A stretch of DNA of 42,557 nt from Ghiorsea sp. (GTDB lineage Bacteria > Pseudomonadota > Zetaproteobacteria > Mariprofundales > Mariprofundaceae). Below the pieces are notes generated by a model. That model ran no database searches, had not been told where the DNA came from, and worked only from the letters and a program-made list of their open reading frames with translations. The stretch covers positions 1 through 42,557 of the forward strand of contig JALSZC010000128.1 in the NCBI GenBank assembly GCA_027059605.1. The letters run 5' to 3'. Within the stretch, counting starts at the first letter, position 1. Every line of letters begins with the position of its first letter. This document shows, in pieces, positions 17,958 to 25,511 of the stretch. Position numbers and translations under genes: made by a program.

Positions 17958-18806
17958 TTATGGCTTGCTATTAACCATAATCAAAGGTCTTGGTTTTCTT
18001 TGTATCAAAGATAGTAAGCTAACACTGGGTAATGCCTCTATAGCTTGTTCAGGGCATATTGAAATGCATTGGTTACAGCCTGTGCAACAGTCAGCTTGAA
18101 AGTCCAAAATGAAGCGGCTACCGAACTTACGTAAAGATAAGGCTTTGCTTGGGCAAACATCCACACATTTGGCACATGCGTTACAAACTTCACTAACCTG
18201 GATGTTTCCAAGACCTAAACCTTCTATCACAGGCACAGGGATATGATTAACTTCTAGTTTAGGTAGGGCATGCAAAAAGAGTTTATGCAGTGGGGGCAAT
18301 ACGCGTGCATCACTATTTAAAATATTCTGAATATAATTGCCTGTTGGTGTTGTTTGTGTTATTTGTTGAATATTGTCGGATGCATGCTTGGCAAGGCTAG
18401 GTATCAGTGTGCGGAAAAAAGTTCTTCTTGAAGGTTCACTTTCCTTTTCTTCTACTTTTTTCTCATTGGTTTGAGGTTTTTTACCCAAATGAACATTCAA
18501 TTTTATTGCCATGGCTTGGCTAAGTTCTTTGTAATCATCAATGTTGGATAGAATTTGTTGCTTTGAACATTCTTCACAGGTTTCAATATAGACTTCTTTT
18601 ATACCTTCTGCTGCTATACATGCCAATAACATAGGGTGTAGCGCAGCTAAACATGTAGGTTTTACCTCTCCATGGTTTGTATCAAGTTTAGGACATGACA
18701 CTTGCAAACTGTTTTCACCTTTGGCTGTTTGTGCATGTGCCAATGTTAGCAGGTGAAGTGTTTCATCTATATTTAGGTTGGATGATGTATGCAAAGGTGG
18801 GTTCAT
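17958..18806 (-). CDS. Two-cluster [4Fe-4S] ferredoxin-like protein with Cys-containing N-terminal domain
   Basis: The 282-aa protein ends in a clear 2[4Fe-4S] ferredoxin domain: Cys208/211/214/218 (CNACAKCVDVCP) and Cys241/244/247/251 (CTGCNQCISICP). The first 105 residues form a separate domain with Cys38, Cys52, Cys63 and Cys77/Cys80 (ETCEEC). The spacing recalls the MvhD-like or ferredoxin N-domains attached to hydrogenase and formate-dehydrogenase electron carriers; this is a resemblance only. A charged linker follows, then SRRTFFRTLIPS (126-137), which looks like a twin-arginine motif but lies inside the chain. It is probably a cytoplasmic or peripheral electron carrier. It is followed by the zinc-ribbon gene and is divergent from the methyltransferase. 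Confidence 0.8.
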   Translation of the reverse strand: MNPPLHTSSNLNIDETLHLLTLAHAQTAKGENSLQVSCPKLDTNHGEVKPTCLAALHPMLLACIAAEGIKEVYIETCEECSKQQILSNIDDYKELSQAMAIKLNVHLGKKPQTNEKKVEEKESEPSRRTFFRTLIPSLAKHASDNIQQITQTTPTGNYIQNILNSDARVLPPLHKLFLHALPKLEVNHIPVPVIEGLGLGNIQVSEVCNACAKCVDVCPSKALSLRKFGSRFILDFQADCCTGCNQCISICPEQAIEALPSVSLLSLIQRKPRPLIMVNSKP

Positions 18807-18903
18807 AACCCGAAACCTTGCATGGATAGCACAGTTTTGTCATGAAGTTTTATTGAAGAAATCAGGTGATTATTACTACATGGTTGTTTAGAGTTCTGTT
18901 TGT

Positions 18904-19629
18904 ATGGATAACTCTAATGTGATTGATGCTAAACCAATAAAACAGCAGCGAAAGCATGGTGCTGTTTATACTGCTGTGAGTAAACAGCTTTGGATGATTT
19001 ATCAAAAGCGTGTGTTCCATGTTTGGAACAATGAAAAAGCGTTGAAAATGCGGCAGGTCTTTACACGACGTTACTACTTGCCGCTGATTAAGCCATGGGC
19101 TGATAAGTTAGAAGAACCCATGCAAATTTTAGAAATTGGATCTGGTCCAGTTTGTGCAGCGCAATATTTGGAAAAAGGTCAGCAAACATATATAGACCCA
19201 CTGATTAATGATTACAGAAAACTCTTTCCAGGTGTGATACCAGAGAAAGCCACATATTTTCCAATGATGGCTGAAAATATAGAAGGCTTTCAACAGACAT
19301 TTGATTTGATTTTATGTTTGGATACTTTAAGTGATGTGCATAATCCAGAATTAGTACTTCATAAAATACGTAAAATGATGAAACAAGAGGGTTATTTCAT
19401 TGTCAGCATGGATACTTGGCCATCATGGTTAGCTAGGTTGCATTACTTCTTGGCACGTTTTTTTCCAGCACTACCACAGTTTAATCGCTTATACAGCTAT
19501 ACATATCATGGTTTTAAGAACACACTATTGCGACATTTTGATGTTATTGATGAATCTACTGTACGCCCAAGTTTTTCATGGTTATCGTTAAAGAAAGAAA
19601 TACTTTTCGTTTGTAAACATAAGTCATAA
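18904..19629 (+). CDS. Class I SAM-dependent methyltransferase, substrate unknown
   Basis: The 241-aa protein has the Rossmann-fold methyltransferase motifs: ILEIGSGP (motif I, SAM binding, about residue 75), YIDPL (motif II acid), FDLILCLDTLSDV (motif IV) and EGYFIVSMDTW (post-motif VI region). The C-terminal part has a hydrophobic stretch, LARLHYFLARFFPAL, that could contact membrane or lipid. The stop shares one base with the waaF start (TAATG), so the two are translated together. This suggests a substrate linked to the cell surface or LPS, which is inference. The first 55 residues are basic and unassigned. Confidence 0.8.
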   Translation: MDNSNVIDAKPIKQQRKHGAVYTAVSKQLWMIYQKRVFHVWNNEKALKMRQVFTRRYYLPLIKPWADKLEEPMQILEIGSGPVCAAQYLEKGQQTYIDPLINDYRKLFPGVIPEKATYFPMMAENIEGFQQTFDLILCLDTLSDVHNPELVLHKIRKMMKQEGYFIVSMDTWPSWLARLHYFLARFFPALPQFNRLYSYTYHGFKNTLLRHFDVIDESTVRPSFSWLSLKKEILFVCKHKS

Positions 19630-20606
19630 TGTCTGAAAGAAAAAAAATTGTATTGATGCCACCCAACTGGCTGGGTGATGTGATTTTAGCGCAGCCTGCT
19701 CTGCGCTCCATTACAACGCAGTTTCAAGATGCAGACATACTTGTTTTTGGGCGAGCTTGGTTAAATGAGTTATTGCCTTTTCTCCACTTAGAACATGAAC
19801 AAATACAATATACTGAAATTTTACCGCAACATGCTGATATGCTTTTTTTATTTCCCAATAGCTTTCGTTCTGCGTGGCAAGCTTGGCGTTCAGGGGCAAG
19901 GCAACGAATAGGTTTTCGCAAAGATGGTCGCAGCTTGTTGCTGACACATGGCTACAAACCACGTATTAATTTAATCACACAGCATCATTTGTTTTATTAT
20001 TTGGATTTATTGCAGCAATATGGTCTTAAAACACCTTTTAAAGGTGTTGAATTAGTTGCACCTGAAGATGCTCGAACCAAGGCTGAATCTTTATTGGTAA
20101 GCAAAGGCTTGGATGCTAATAAAGTGGTTTGTGTAGCACCAGGTGCACAGTTTGGCGGAGCAAAAAGGTATCCTGCGGAGTCTTATGCGATTGTCTTAAA
20201 AAAGTTGTCAGAGCAAGGCTGGCATATTGTGGTGCTTGGTACAGATGCAGAGCGTGATATTGCAGTACAATGCCTTAAAGATGTACAAGGTAAACATTGG
20301 AATGCTGCAGGGGAAACAGTGTTGACCGAAGCTTTGCAATTGGTATCAGTCGCTAAACTTGTGTTGTGCAATGATTCAGGTTTGATGCATGTGGCAGCAG
20401 GCTTGGGGATTCCAACGGTGACCATGTTTGGTGCAACCAATCCTGATCGAACTTCCCCGTCTGGTCCTAAAGTTCAAGTCTTGTATTATCCTGCTAAGTG
20501 TAGCCCATGTTTGCAGCGAGAGTGTGATGTGCAAGGGCACCCATGTATGACGAACATTTTACCTGAGTATGTAATCGCAGCTTGCGAGGATTTTTTAAAT
20601 CCTTAA
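19629..20606 (+). CDS. waaF: ADP-heptose:LPS heptosyltransferase II
   Basis: WaaF adds the second L-glycero-D-manno-heptose to the LPS inner core on the cytoplasmic side of the inner membrane. The 325-aa GT9 (GT-B fold) protein has the N-terminal signature MPPNWLGDVILAQPALR. Its C-terminal sugar-nucleotide motif is CNDSGLMHVAAGLGIPTV followed by FGATNPDRTSPSG, and near the end is the WaaF-type Cys cluster CSPCLQRECD. Length agrees with the family (about 340). The start overlaps the methyltransferase stop, and the gene converges on uvrC with a four-base tail overlap. Donor-synthesis genes gmhA and rfaE2 lie 17 kb away. Confidence 0.92.
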   Translation: MSERKKIVLMPPNWLGDVILAQPALRSITTQFQDADILVFGRAWLNELLPFLHLEHEQIQYTEILPQHADMLFLFPNSFRSAWQAWRSGARQRIGFRKDGRSLLLTHGYKPRINLITQHHLFYYLDLLQQYGLKTPFKGVELVAPEDARTKAESLLVSKGLDANKVVCVAPGAQFGGAKRYPAESYAIVLKKLSEQGWHIVVLGTDAERDIAVQCLKDVQGKHWNAAGETVLTEALQLVSVAKLVLCNDSGLMHVAAGLGIPTVTMFGATNPDRTSPSGPKVQVLYYPAKCSPCLQRECDVQGHPCMTNILPEYVIAACEDFLNP

Positions 20607-22438
20607 CGATGTAAGGCAGTGAAAATACGCTCAGCTAATGATGTGGAGATGCCTTGTACTTCTTGCAACTGTTCCCGTGATGCTTTTTTAACACCTGCAA
20701 TTCCACCAAAATGTTGAAGTAGGGCAGTACGTTTTTTTGTGCCAATGCCTTCAATACCATCCAAACTAGAGCTAAACACAGCTTTTTTGCGCCGTTTTTG
20801 TAAATATTTACTGGCAAAACGATGTGCTTCATCGCGGATTCTAGCAATCAAAAGTAAGCAAGCATCATGTTGCCCAGGTTTGAGACCTTGTTTGAGTTGA
20901 GAAGGTGCATCATCCCATCCCGCCCATAAAGTTTCTTCACCCGTTTTGCGCTTGTCACCTTTGGCTACAGCAAGCAACTTGATATCAAGGTCAAAGTTTT
21001 GGTAAGCTTCTAAGGCAGCTTTAAGTTGTCCTTTACCTCCATCAATCAATAAAATATCAGGTTTGGGCATGTCTTTGTTTTGGATTGCGCTAAAAAAACG
21101 CGTTAATACTTGTGTCATGCCTGCATAATCATCGCCATGCAGTATGGGGTTAGTTTTATCTGCATCATCCAGCTTATATTTGCGATACAAATCCTTGCGC
21201 GCGCCATTGCTATCAGCATAAACAATGGCGGATAACATTTGTTTGCCACCCAAATGGGCATTATCGACGGCGGCAATCAATTCAGGTGTTTCTTGGAGCC
21301 CTAACATGGTTTGCAATGCTTTAAATGCAGCTTCTTGATTGTGACCACTGCGAGCAGCTAAGGTTTCCGTAGCACTGTTGATGACTTGATTTAACCACTC
21401 AAAACGGGTGCCTCGTTTAGGAAAGTAGAGTTGAATTTTTAGCTTTGGATAAAGCAGCTTAAAGATGTGTTGCAAAGGGGTGCGCTGGCTTTCATCGCAT
21501 GCTAATAGAATATGTTTTGGAGGGGTTTCTTGTCGGTAGCGTTCAATGATGAGTGATTGTAATACTTCAATATCATCAGCTTCCAATGCCTGATTGACCT
21601 TAATGGTATGTACTCCTAAATCACGCCCACCACGGCGTACACCAACGGCTGCCATTACGCCTTGGCTTCGCCGAATAATGGCGAGCACATCAGCATGTTC
21701 GGGCAAATCACTTTGTTCTGCATTGGCAAAAATGGTGCGCAGAGCGGCAATTCTGTCTCGAAGCACGGCAGCTTGTTCAAAATGTTTTTTTTCTGCGGCT
21801 TCAAGCATGTGTTGTTGCCAATCTTGTAATAATATTTGATCTTGTCCTTTGAGGAAGGCACGTGCATCGGCGGCTTGTTGTGCATATTTATCTTCACTTA
21901 CCATGCCGACGCATGGTGCAGAGCAACGCCCGATTTGATATTGCATACAAGGGCGCGAGCGGTTGCGAAAGGTGCTATCTTCACAATCTCTAAGCTGAAA
22001 AGCTTTTTGCATCAAATGAATGGTGGTGTGTACAGCTCCCGCATGGGGGAATGGCCCAAAGTATTCACCAGCAAGCTTTCTATCACCCCTATACATTTGT
22101 AAGCGCGGAAACTTTTCATCACGCAGCAAGATATAAGGGTAAGACTTGGAATCTTTAAGCAATACATTGTATCGTGGTTTGATTTGTTTAATAAGGTTGT
22201 GTTCTAGCACCAAGGCATCGGCTTCGGATGGCGTGATATTAAATTCAATATCACGAATGAGTGCTACCATAGCTTGGGTGCGCAACGAGTCCGAACGCTT
22301 TTGAAAATAAGAGCTTACACGTTTGCGTAAGTTTCTTGCTTTGCCCACGTATAACACCTTGCGCTTTTCATCCAACATTTGATAAATGCCAGGTTCAGCA
22401 GGCAATTCACTTAAAGGGCGGGGCGGTTTTATCCACAT
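20603..22438 (-). CDS. uvrC: UvrABC excinuclease subunit C
   Basis: UvrC makes both incisions around bulky DNA lesions during nucleotide excision repair. The 611-aa protein has the N-terminal GIY-YIG nuclease (GIYQML...VLYVGKARNLRKRV), the UVR UvrB-binding motif (KHFEQAAVLRDRI, about residue 210), the RNase H-like 3' nuclease domain (LLIDGGKGQL) and C-terminal helix-hairpin-helix repeats (GIEGIGTKKRTALLQHFGG). The frame stays open upstream to 22504, but those 22 residues include WIPACAGMT, the usual translation of the palindromic repeat at 22452-22516. I therefore place the start at the ATG ending at 22438, giving the same length as E. coli UvrC (610). Confidence 0.96.
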   Translation of the reverse strand: MWIKPPRPLSELPAEPGIYQMLDEKRKVLYVGKARNLRKRVSSYFQKRSDSLRTQAMVALIRDIEFNITPSEADALVLEHNLIKQIKPRYNVLLKDSKSYPYILLRDEKFPRLQMYRGDRKLAGEYFGPFPHAGAVHTTIHLMQKAFQLRDCEDSTFRNRSRPCMQYQIGRCSAPCVGMVSEDKYAQQAADARAFLKGQDQILLQDWQQHMLEAAEKKHFEQAAVLRDRIAALRTIFANAEQSDLPEHADVLAIIRRSQGVMAAVGVRRGGRDLGVHTIKVNQALEADDIEVLQSLIIERYRQETPPKHILLACDESQRTPLQHIFKLLYPKLKIQLYFPKRGTRFEWLNQVINSATETLAARSGHNQEAAFKALQTMLGLQETPELIAAVDNAHLGGKQMLSAIVYADSNGARKDLYRKYKLDDADKTNPILHGDDYAGMTQVLTRFFSAIQNKDMPKPDILLIDGGKGQLKAALEAYQNFDLDIKLLAVAKGDKRKTGEETLWAGWDDAPSQLKQGLKPGQHDACLLLIARIRDEAHRFASKYLQKRRKKAVFSSSLDGIEGIGTKKRTALLQHFGGIAGVKKASREQLQEVQGISTSLAERIFTALHR

Positions 22439-22451
22439 ACGACGACTATAT

Positions 22452-22516
22452 GTCATTCCCGCGCAGGCGGGAATCCATGATATATGAAGTGGATTCCCAA
22501 TCAAGTTGGGAATGAC
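22452..22516. repeat. Palindromic dispersed repeat upstream of uvrC
   Basis: GTCATTCCC-GCGCAGGC-GGGAATCC is followed by GGATTCCC-AATCAAGTT-GGGAATGAC. Each half is a hairpin, and the whole 65 bases is an inverted repeat. The first half matches 1130-1155. Elements of this sequence family occur in many bacteria. It lies between mutM and uvrC, 14 bases before the uvrC start, so it will fold in any mutM-uvrC transcript. Confidence 0.85.
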
Positions 22517-22540
22517 AGGGATTTATGATACTTGTTTTAT

Positions 22541-23362
22541 TCATTTAAGTGGTTGGCACCTCGGACAAAAAAAGGATGCTCTGCTACCAAGCACAACCTT
22601 TTCAATCGGGATTTTACAAATCAAACAGGGTTGTTTATCGCGCCCATACACTTTAAAGCTATGCGCGAAATAACCAGGGTTGCCATCGGCTTTGACAAAA
22701 TCGCTAATGGTGCTGCCGCCAGCTTCAATGGCTTCTGCAAGCACAGTTTTGATATGTTGGACTAATAATGCGTATTGTTTGGGTTTCAGGCTGTTCGCCA
22801 CTTGTGTTGGGTTAATACCAGCGCGAAATAAACTTTCTGAGGCATAGATATTACCCACTCCGACAACTACATGATTATCCATGATGGCTTGTTTAATGCT
22901 GGTTTTACGTGTTTTGACTGTGTCATGCAGGTAATTACCGCTAAAATCATCTAAAAGTGGCTCTGCGCCCAATTTAGCGAACCAAGGATGTTGGTCTAAA
23001 TCATTGGTATGACACAAGCCCGCATAACCAAAGCGGCGGGTGTCTCGATAGCGTAATGTATTGTCGTTTGTAAACATGAAGGTGACATGCTCATGTTTTG
23101 CCATCGCTTCATCTTGGCGTAATACATGAAATTGCCCCGTCATACCCAAATGCCAAATTAAGGTTTGTCCATTCTCGAAATGAAACAGTAAATACTTGGC
23201 GCGGCGCTGCACGCTTTGGATGCTTTGTTGCAGCAATGTTGAAAAGTCAGGCAAGGGGTAGCGTAGGTTTTTCCCACTATTAGATACAGACACCAGCTTC
23301 GCGCCTGTAATCTGCGGCCTTAAGCCGACAACTACGGTTTCAACTTCGGGAAGTTCAGGCAT
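22541..23362 (-). CDS. mutM: Formamidopyrimidine-DNA glycosylase (8-oxoguanine glycosylase)
   Basis: MutM (Fpg) removes 8-oxoguanine and formamidopyrimidines and nicks the abasic site. The 273-aa protein starts MPELPEVETV: after Met removal Pro is the catalytic amine and Glu the next catalytic residue. The conserved Lys lies in RRAKYLLF, and the helix-two-turn-helix is around residues 150-220 (VVGVGNIYASE). The C terminus is a Cys4 zinc finger, CLICK...FFCPRC, which inserts in DNA. Length is normal (about 270). The start overlaps the stop of the DUF559 gene by eight bases, so the two are probably co-translated on one message. Confidence 0.96.
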   Translation of the reverse strand: MPELPEVETVVVGLRPQITGAKLVSVSNSGKNLRYPLPDFSTLLQQSIQSVQRRAKYLLFHFENGQTLIWHLGMTGQFHVLRQDEAMAKHEHVTFMFTNDNTLRYRDTRRFGYAGLCHTNDLDQHPWFAKLGAEPLLDDFSGNYLHDTVKTRKTSIKQAIMDNHVVVGVGNIYASESLFRAGINPTQVANSLKPKQYALLVQHIKTVLAEAIEAGGSTISDFVKADGNPGYFAHSFKVYGRDKQPCLICKIPIEKVVLGSRASFFCPRCQPLK

Positions 23363-23891
23363 GTTTATCTACCCCGTCAGCCGTTGGCTGCCACCCCTTC
23401 ACAAGCGAAGGGGAATGATGTACGTTGCCTGCGTTGTTATTCCCCTCTTTGAAGAGGGGTGCCCGTAAGGGTGGGGTGTTGGTATAAGACTGGACGATAA
23501 AATCTTCAAATTGTCGCATCACAAGTCCTATATCCTGCTTTACTTGTTTATCTTCAATGCGATACACTAACAATCCCAACCTCTGCAAATAGTTTTGTCT
23601 TGCTTCATCATAAGCACCTTTGGCATCATGACTTTCACCATCAATCTCAATCACCAAACTTAAAGACTTAATGTAAAAGTCTACAATATAATGACCAATG
23701 ATACGTTGCCTATCAAAATCAATGCCATGAAATTTCTTTTGCTGGACTTGCTGCCAAAACAAAACTTCAGATAATACACCCGCTTTGCGCAGAGCCTTGG
23801 CTTTATCTTTAAGCTTTGGGTTGCGGGGTAGGTTGGGCGTTTGGTGCTTGTAAATAGTTTTACCATGGATGGTGTATGTTGTTTGATTCAT
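23355..23891 (-). CDS. DUF559 (Vsr/restriction-endonuclease-like fold) protein
   Basis: The 178-aa protein has the DUF559 pattern: KAKALRKAGVLSEVLFW (Glu42), RQRIIGHYIVDFY (Asp71) and LVIEIDGESHD (Glu82, Asp84, His88), then a predicted RLGLLVYRIED strand. These acidic residues match the PD-(D/E)xK / Vsr-like nuclease layout, so DNA cleavage or nicking is likely but unproven. The tail after about residue 137 is translated from the 110-bp repeat copy 1. A second copy ends nine bases before the ATG, and there is no good ribosome binding site. Thus the gene is almost exactly the segment between the two repeats. Its stop overlaps mutM, and xthA lies upstream on the same strand. Confidence 0.88.
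   Translation of the reverse strand: MNQTTYTIHGKTIYKHQTPNLPRNPKLKDKAKALRKAGVLSEVLFWQQVQQKKFHGIDFDRQRIIGHYIVDFYIKSLSLVIEIDGESHDAKGAYDEARQNYLQRLGLLVYRIEDKQVKQDIGLVMRQFEDFIVQSYTNTPPLRAPLFKEGNNNAGNVHHSPSLVKGWQPTADGVDKHA
23371..23480. repeat. 110-bp direct repeat, copy 1 (3' end of the DUF559 gene)
   Basis: This segment aligns without gaps to 23901-24010 in the same orientation, with 99 of 110 positions identical by my count. It contains the hairpins CCCCTTC...GAAGGGG and CCCCTC-TTTGAA-GAGGGG, and terminal ACCCC / GGGGTG blocks. It encodes about residues 138-174 of the DUF559 protein, outside the nuclease core. The core word is common in intergenic repeats of other bacteria. Confidence 0.9.
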
Positions 23892-23900
23892 TCTGAGGCT

Positions 23901-24010
23901 ACCCCGTTAGCCGTTGGCTGCCACCCCTTCAAACTTGAAGGGGAATGATGTGAATTGTCTGCGTTGTTATTCCCCTCTTTGAAGAGGGGTGCCCGATAGG
24001 GTGGGGTGTT
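23901..24010. repeat. 110-bp direct repeat, copy 2 (between xthA and the DUF559 gene)
   Basis: This is the same orientation and length as 23371-23480, offset by exactly 530 bases. The 11 differences fall mostly in two short blocks: the loop of the first hairpin and the tract after GGGAATGATG. The stem sequences themselves are conserved, suggesting selection on the folded structure or recent duplication with loop drift. It starts 14 bases after the xthA stop (read on the minus strand). Confidence 0.9.
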
Positions 24011-24024
24011 GTTTTGTTTAGACA

Positions 24025-24825
24025 TTAATCTTTAAGTGTTGCCAATACAGGGGCATGGTCGGAAAACCAAGAATCCGTATAAACTTCAATCTTCTCAAAC
24101 TTTTTAGCGATTTCAGGCGTGGCAATATGATAATCAATACGCCAGCCCACATTGTTGGCTCTGGCTTGCCCACGGTTGGACCACCACGAATATTGCTCTT
24201 TTTCAGGGTATAAAGTTCTAAATGTGTCCACAAAACCGCTTTCATCTATCAATGCATCCATCCACGCGCGTTCTTCGGGCAAAAAGCCTGAGTTTTTACG
24301 GTTGCCACGCCAGTTTTTTAAATCAATTTCTTTGTGACAGATATTCACATCCGCGCAGAGAATAAGTTCACGGCCTTCATTTTTTAAGCGATTCATCAGA
24401 GGAAGGAAACGCTCTAAAAAGCCCATTTTAATGGCTTGTCGCTCACCCGAGCTTGAGCCAGAAGGAAAATACACGCTCATAATACTTAAATTTCCAAAGT
24501 CAGCCATCACAAAACGACCTTCTGCGTCCATATCGCTCCAATCCACATCAGGGTCAATCGAACCCAAGCCAACATGCACAGCATCGGGTTTAACCCTGGA
24601 ATACAAGGCAACACCTGAATAACCTGGCTTTTCCGCGAAATGATAATAGCGAAAGTAGCCTTCAGGTTTGGCTTCTTCCGGGATTTGCGCTTCCTTGGCT
24701 TTAAGCTCTTGAATGCAAAGCACATCCACATCTTGCGTGGCAAACCAACTCCAAAAACCTTTACGTGTCGCGGCACGAATACCGTTCATATTGATGGTCA
24801 TGATTTTCTTGGGATGTTGTGACAC
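24025..24825 (-). CDS. xthA: Exodeoxyribonuclease III / AP endonuclease
   Basis: XthA cleaves DNA at abasic sites and trims 3' ends in base-excision repair, downstream of glycosylases such as MutM. The 266-aa EEP-fold protein shows the catalytic set: Asn in MNGIRA, Glu in CIQELKAKE, Asp-Asn in ICADVNICH, and the terminal WRIDYH and SDHAPV (catalytic His). It has normal length for the ExoIII family. The start is a GTG at 24823-24825, eight bases after GAGAGG. The ATG at 24801 is possible but has no ribosome binding site. It heads the minus-strand repair block xthA-DUF559-mutM-uvrC and is divergent from a toxin-antitoxin pair. Confidence 0.95.
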   Translation of the reverse strand: MSQHPKKIMTINMNGIRAATRKGFWSWFATQDVDVLCIQELKAKEAQIPEEAKPEGYFRYYHFAEKPGYSGVALYSRVKPDAVHVGLGSIDPDVDWSDMDAEGRFVMADFGNLSIMSVYFPSGSSSGERQAIKMGFLERFLPLMNRLKNEGRELILCADVNICHKEIDLKNWRGNRKNSGFLPEERAWMDALIDESGFVDTFRTLYPEKEQYSWWSNRGQARANNVGWRIDYHIATPEIAKKFEKIEVYTDSWFSDHAPVLATLKD

Positions 24826-24884
24826 GATAAAGACCTCTCGTATATATTGTATCTAAGCATCAGTTACATTTAGTATACAAAAAG

Positions 24885-24914
24885 TTGCAAAAAGAAACCT
24901 TTTGTGTGTAGTAT
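24885..24914 (+). promoter_or_regulatory. Probable promoter of the toxin-antitoxin pair
   Basis: TTGCAA (24885-24890) is followed after 18 bases by TAGTAT (24909-24914), about 30 bases before the antitoxin ATG. A second possible -10, TATAAG, overlaps its downstream side. Toxin-antitoxin promoters are usually repressed by the complex, but no clear operator palindrome is seen. Confidence 0.45.
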
Positions 24915-24943
24915 GACCCAACTATAAGATACAGGAGCATGTT

Positions 24944-25162
24944 ATGGCAGTTGCAATAAAACTTTCAGATGCCTTGGTGAATGATGCAAGATTGTATGCC
25001 AAAGCACAACACAGAACACCACCCAAACAAATTGAACACTGGGCAAAGCTTGGGAAAATGGCTGAAGAAAACCCAGACTTACCCTTTAATTTTATTCAAG
25101 AAGTGATGTTATCACATGGAGAAGCTGAGCAAGGAGAGCTTGAGCCTTATAAGTTTGGGTAA
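24944..25162 (+). CDS. ParD-like antitoxin
   Basis: The 72-aa protein begins AVAIKLSDALVNDARLYAK, a ribbon-helix-helix-type DNA-binding segment. It continues with RTPPKQIEHWAKLGKMAEENPDLP, the hallmark of the ParD_like antitoxin family. The C-terminal part (SHGEAEQGELEPYKFG) would be the toxin-wrapping tail. AGGAG lies eight bases before the ATG. A RelE/ParE-type toxin gene begins 13 bases downstream. By analogy the antitoxin neutralises that toxin and represses the shared promoter. Confidence 0.85.
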   Translation: MAVAIKLSDALVNDARLYAKAQHRTPPKQIEHWAKLGKMAEENPDLPFNFIQEVMLSHGEAEQGELEPYKFG

Positions 25163-25175
25163 GTGTTAAATCAGT

Positions 25176-25448
25176 ATGCAGGTTTTACAAACACCACGCT
25201 TTTCGAAACAACTCAAAAAGCTTAAACCAAATCAAAAAATAGCCTTAGATGAAGCTGTAAAGACGATTGTGGATAGCCCTTTGATTGGCACACAAAAATG
25301 TGGTGATTTAAGCTTTTTACGAGTATATAAATTTACGATGCTCAAACAACAGGCTTTGCTAGCTTATACTTACGATGATGAGGAAATTATCATCACCTTG
25401 TTGGCAGTCGGCGCGCATGAAAACTTTTATCGGGATTTGAAAAGATAA
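25176..25448 (+). CDS. RelE/ParE-superfamily toxin
   Basis: The 90-aa basic protein starts VLQTPRFSKQLKKLKPNQKIALDEAV, the two-helix hairpin of RelE/ParE toxins. It continues with a beta sheet: FLRVYKFTMLKQQALLAYTYDDEEIIITLLAVGAHE in outline, ending NFYRDLKR. Members either cut ribosome-bound mRNA or poison gyrase; sequence alone does not settle which. The C-terminal GAHENFYRDLKR resembles the catalytic tail of RelE-like mRNA interferases more than ParE. No strong ribosome binding site is seen, so translation may depend on the antitoxin gene just upstream. Confidence 0.85.
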   Translation: MQVLQTPRFSKQLKKLKPNQKIALDEAVKTIVDSPLIGTQKCGDLSFLRVYKFTMLKQQALLAYTYDDEEIIITLLAVGAHENFYRDLKR

Positions 25449-25511
25449 TATACAGTTTTGCTCTGTTATGGTTATGCCTTTTGTGCACTGTAAGAAGGCT
25501 CCATGGCATCT

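Noticed and set aside
23371-24010. CRISPR array
   Set aside because: Only two 110-base copies, 420 bases apart with a gene between; no regular spacers and no cas genes.
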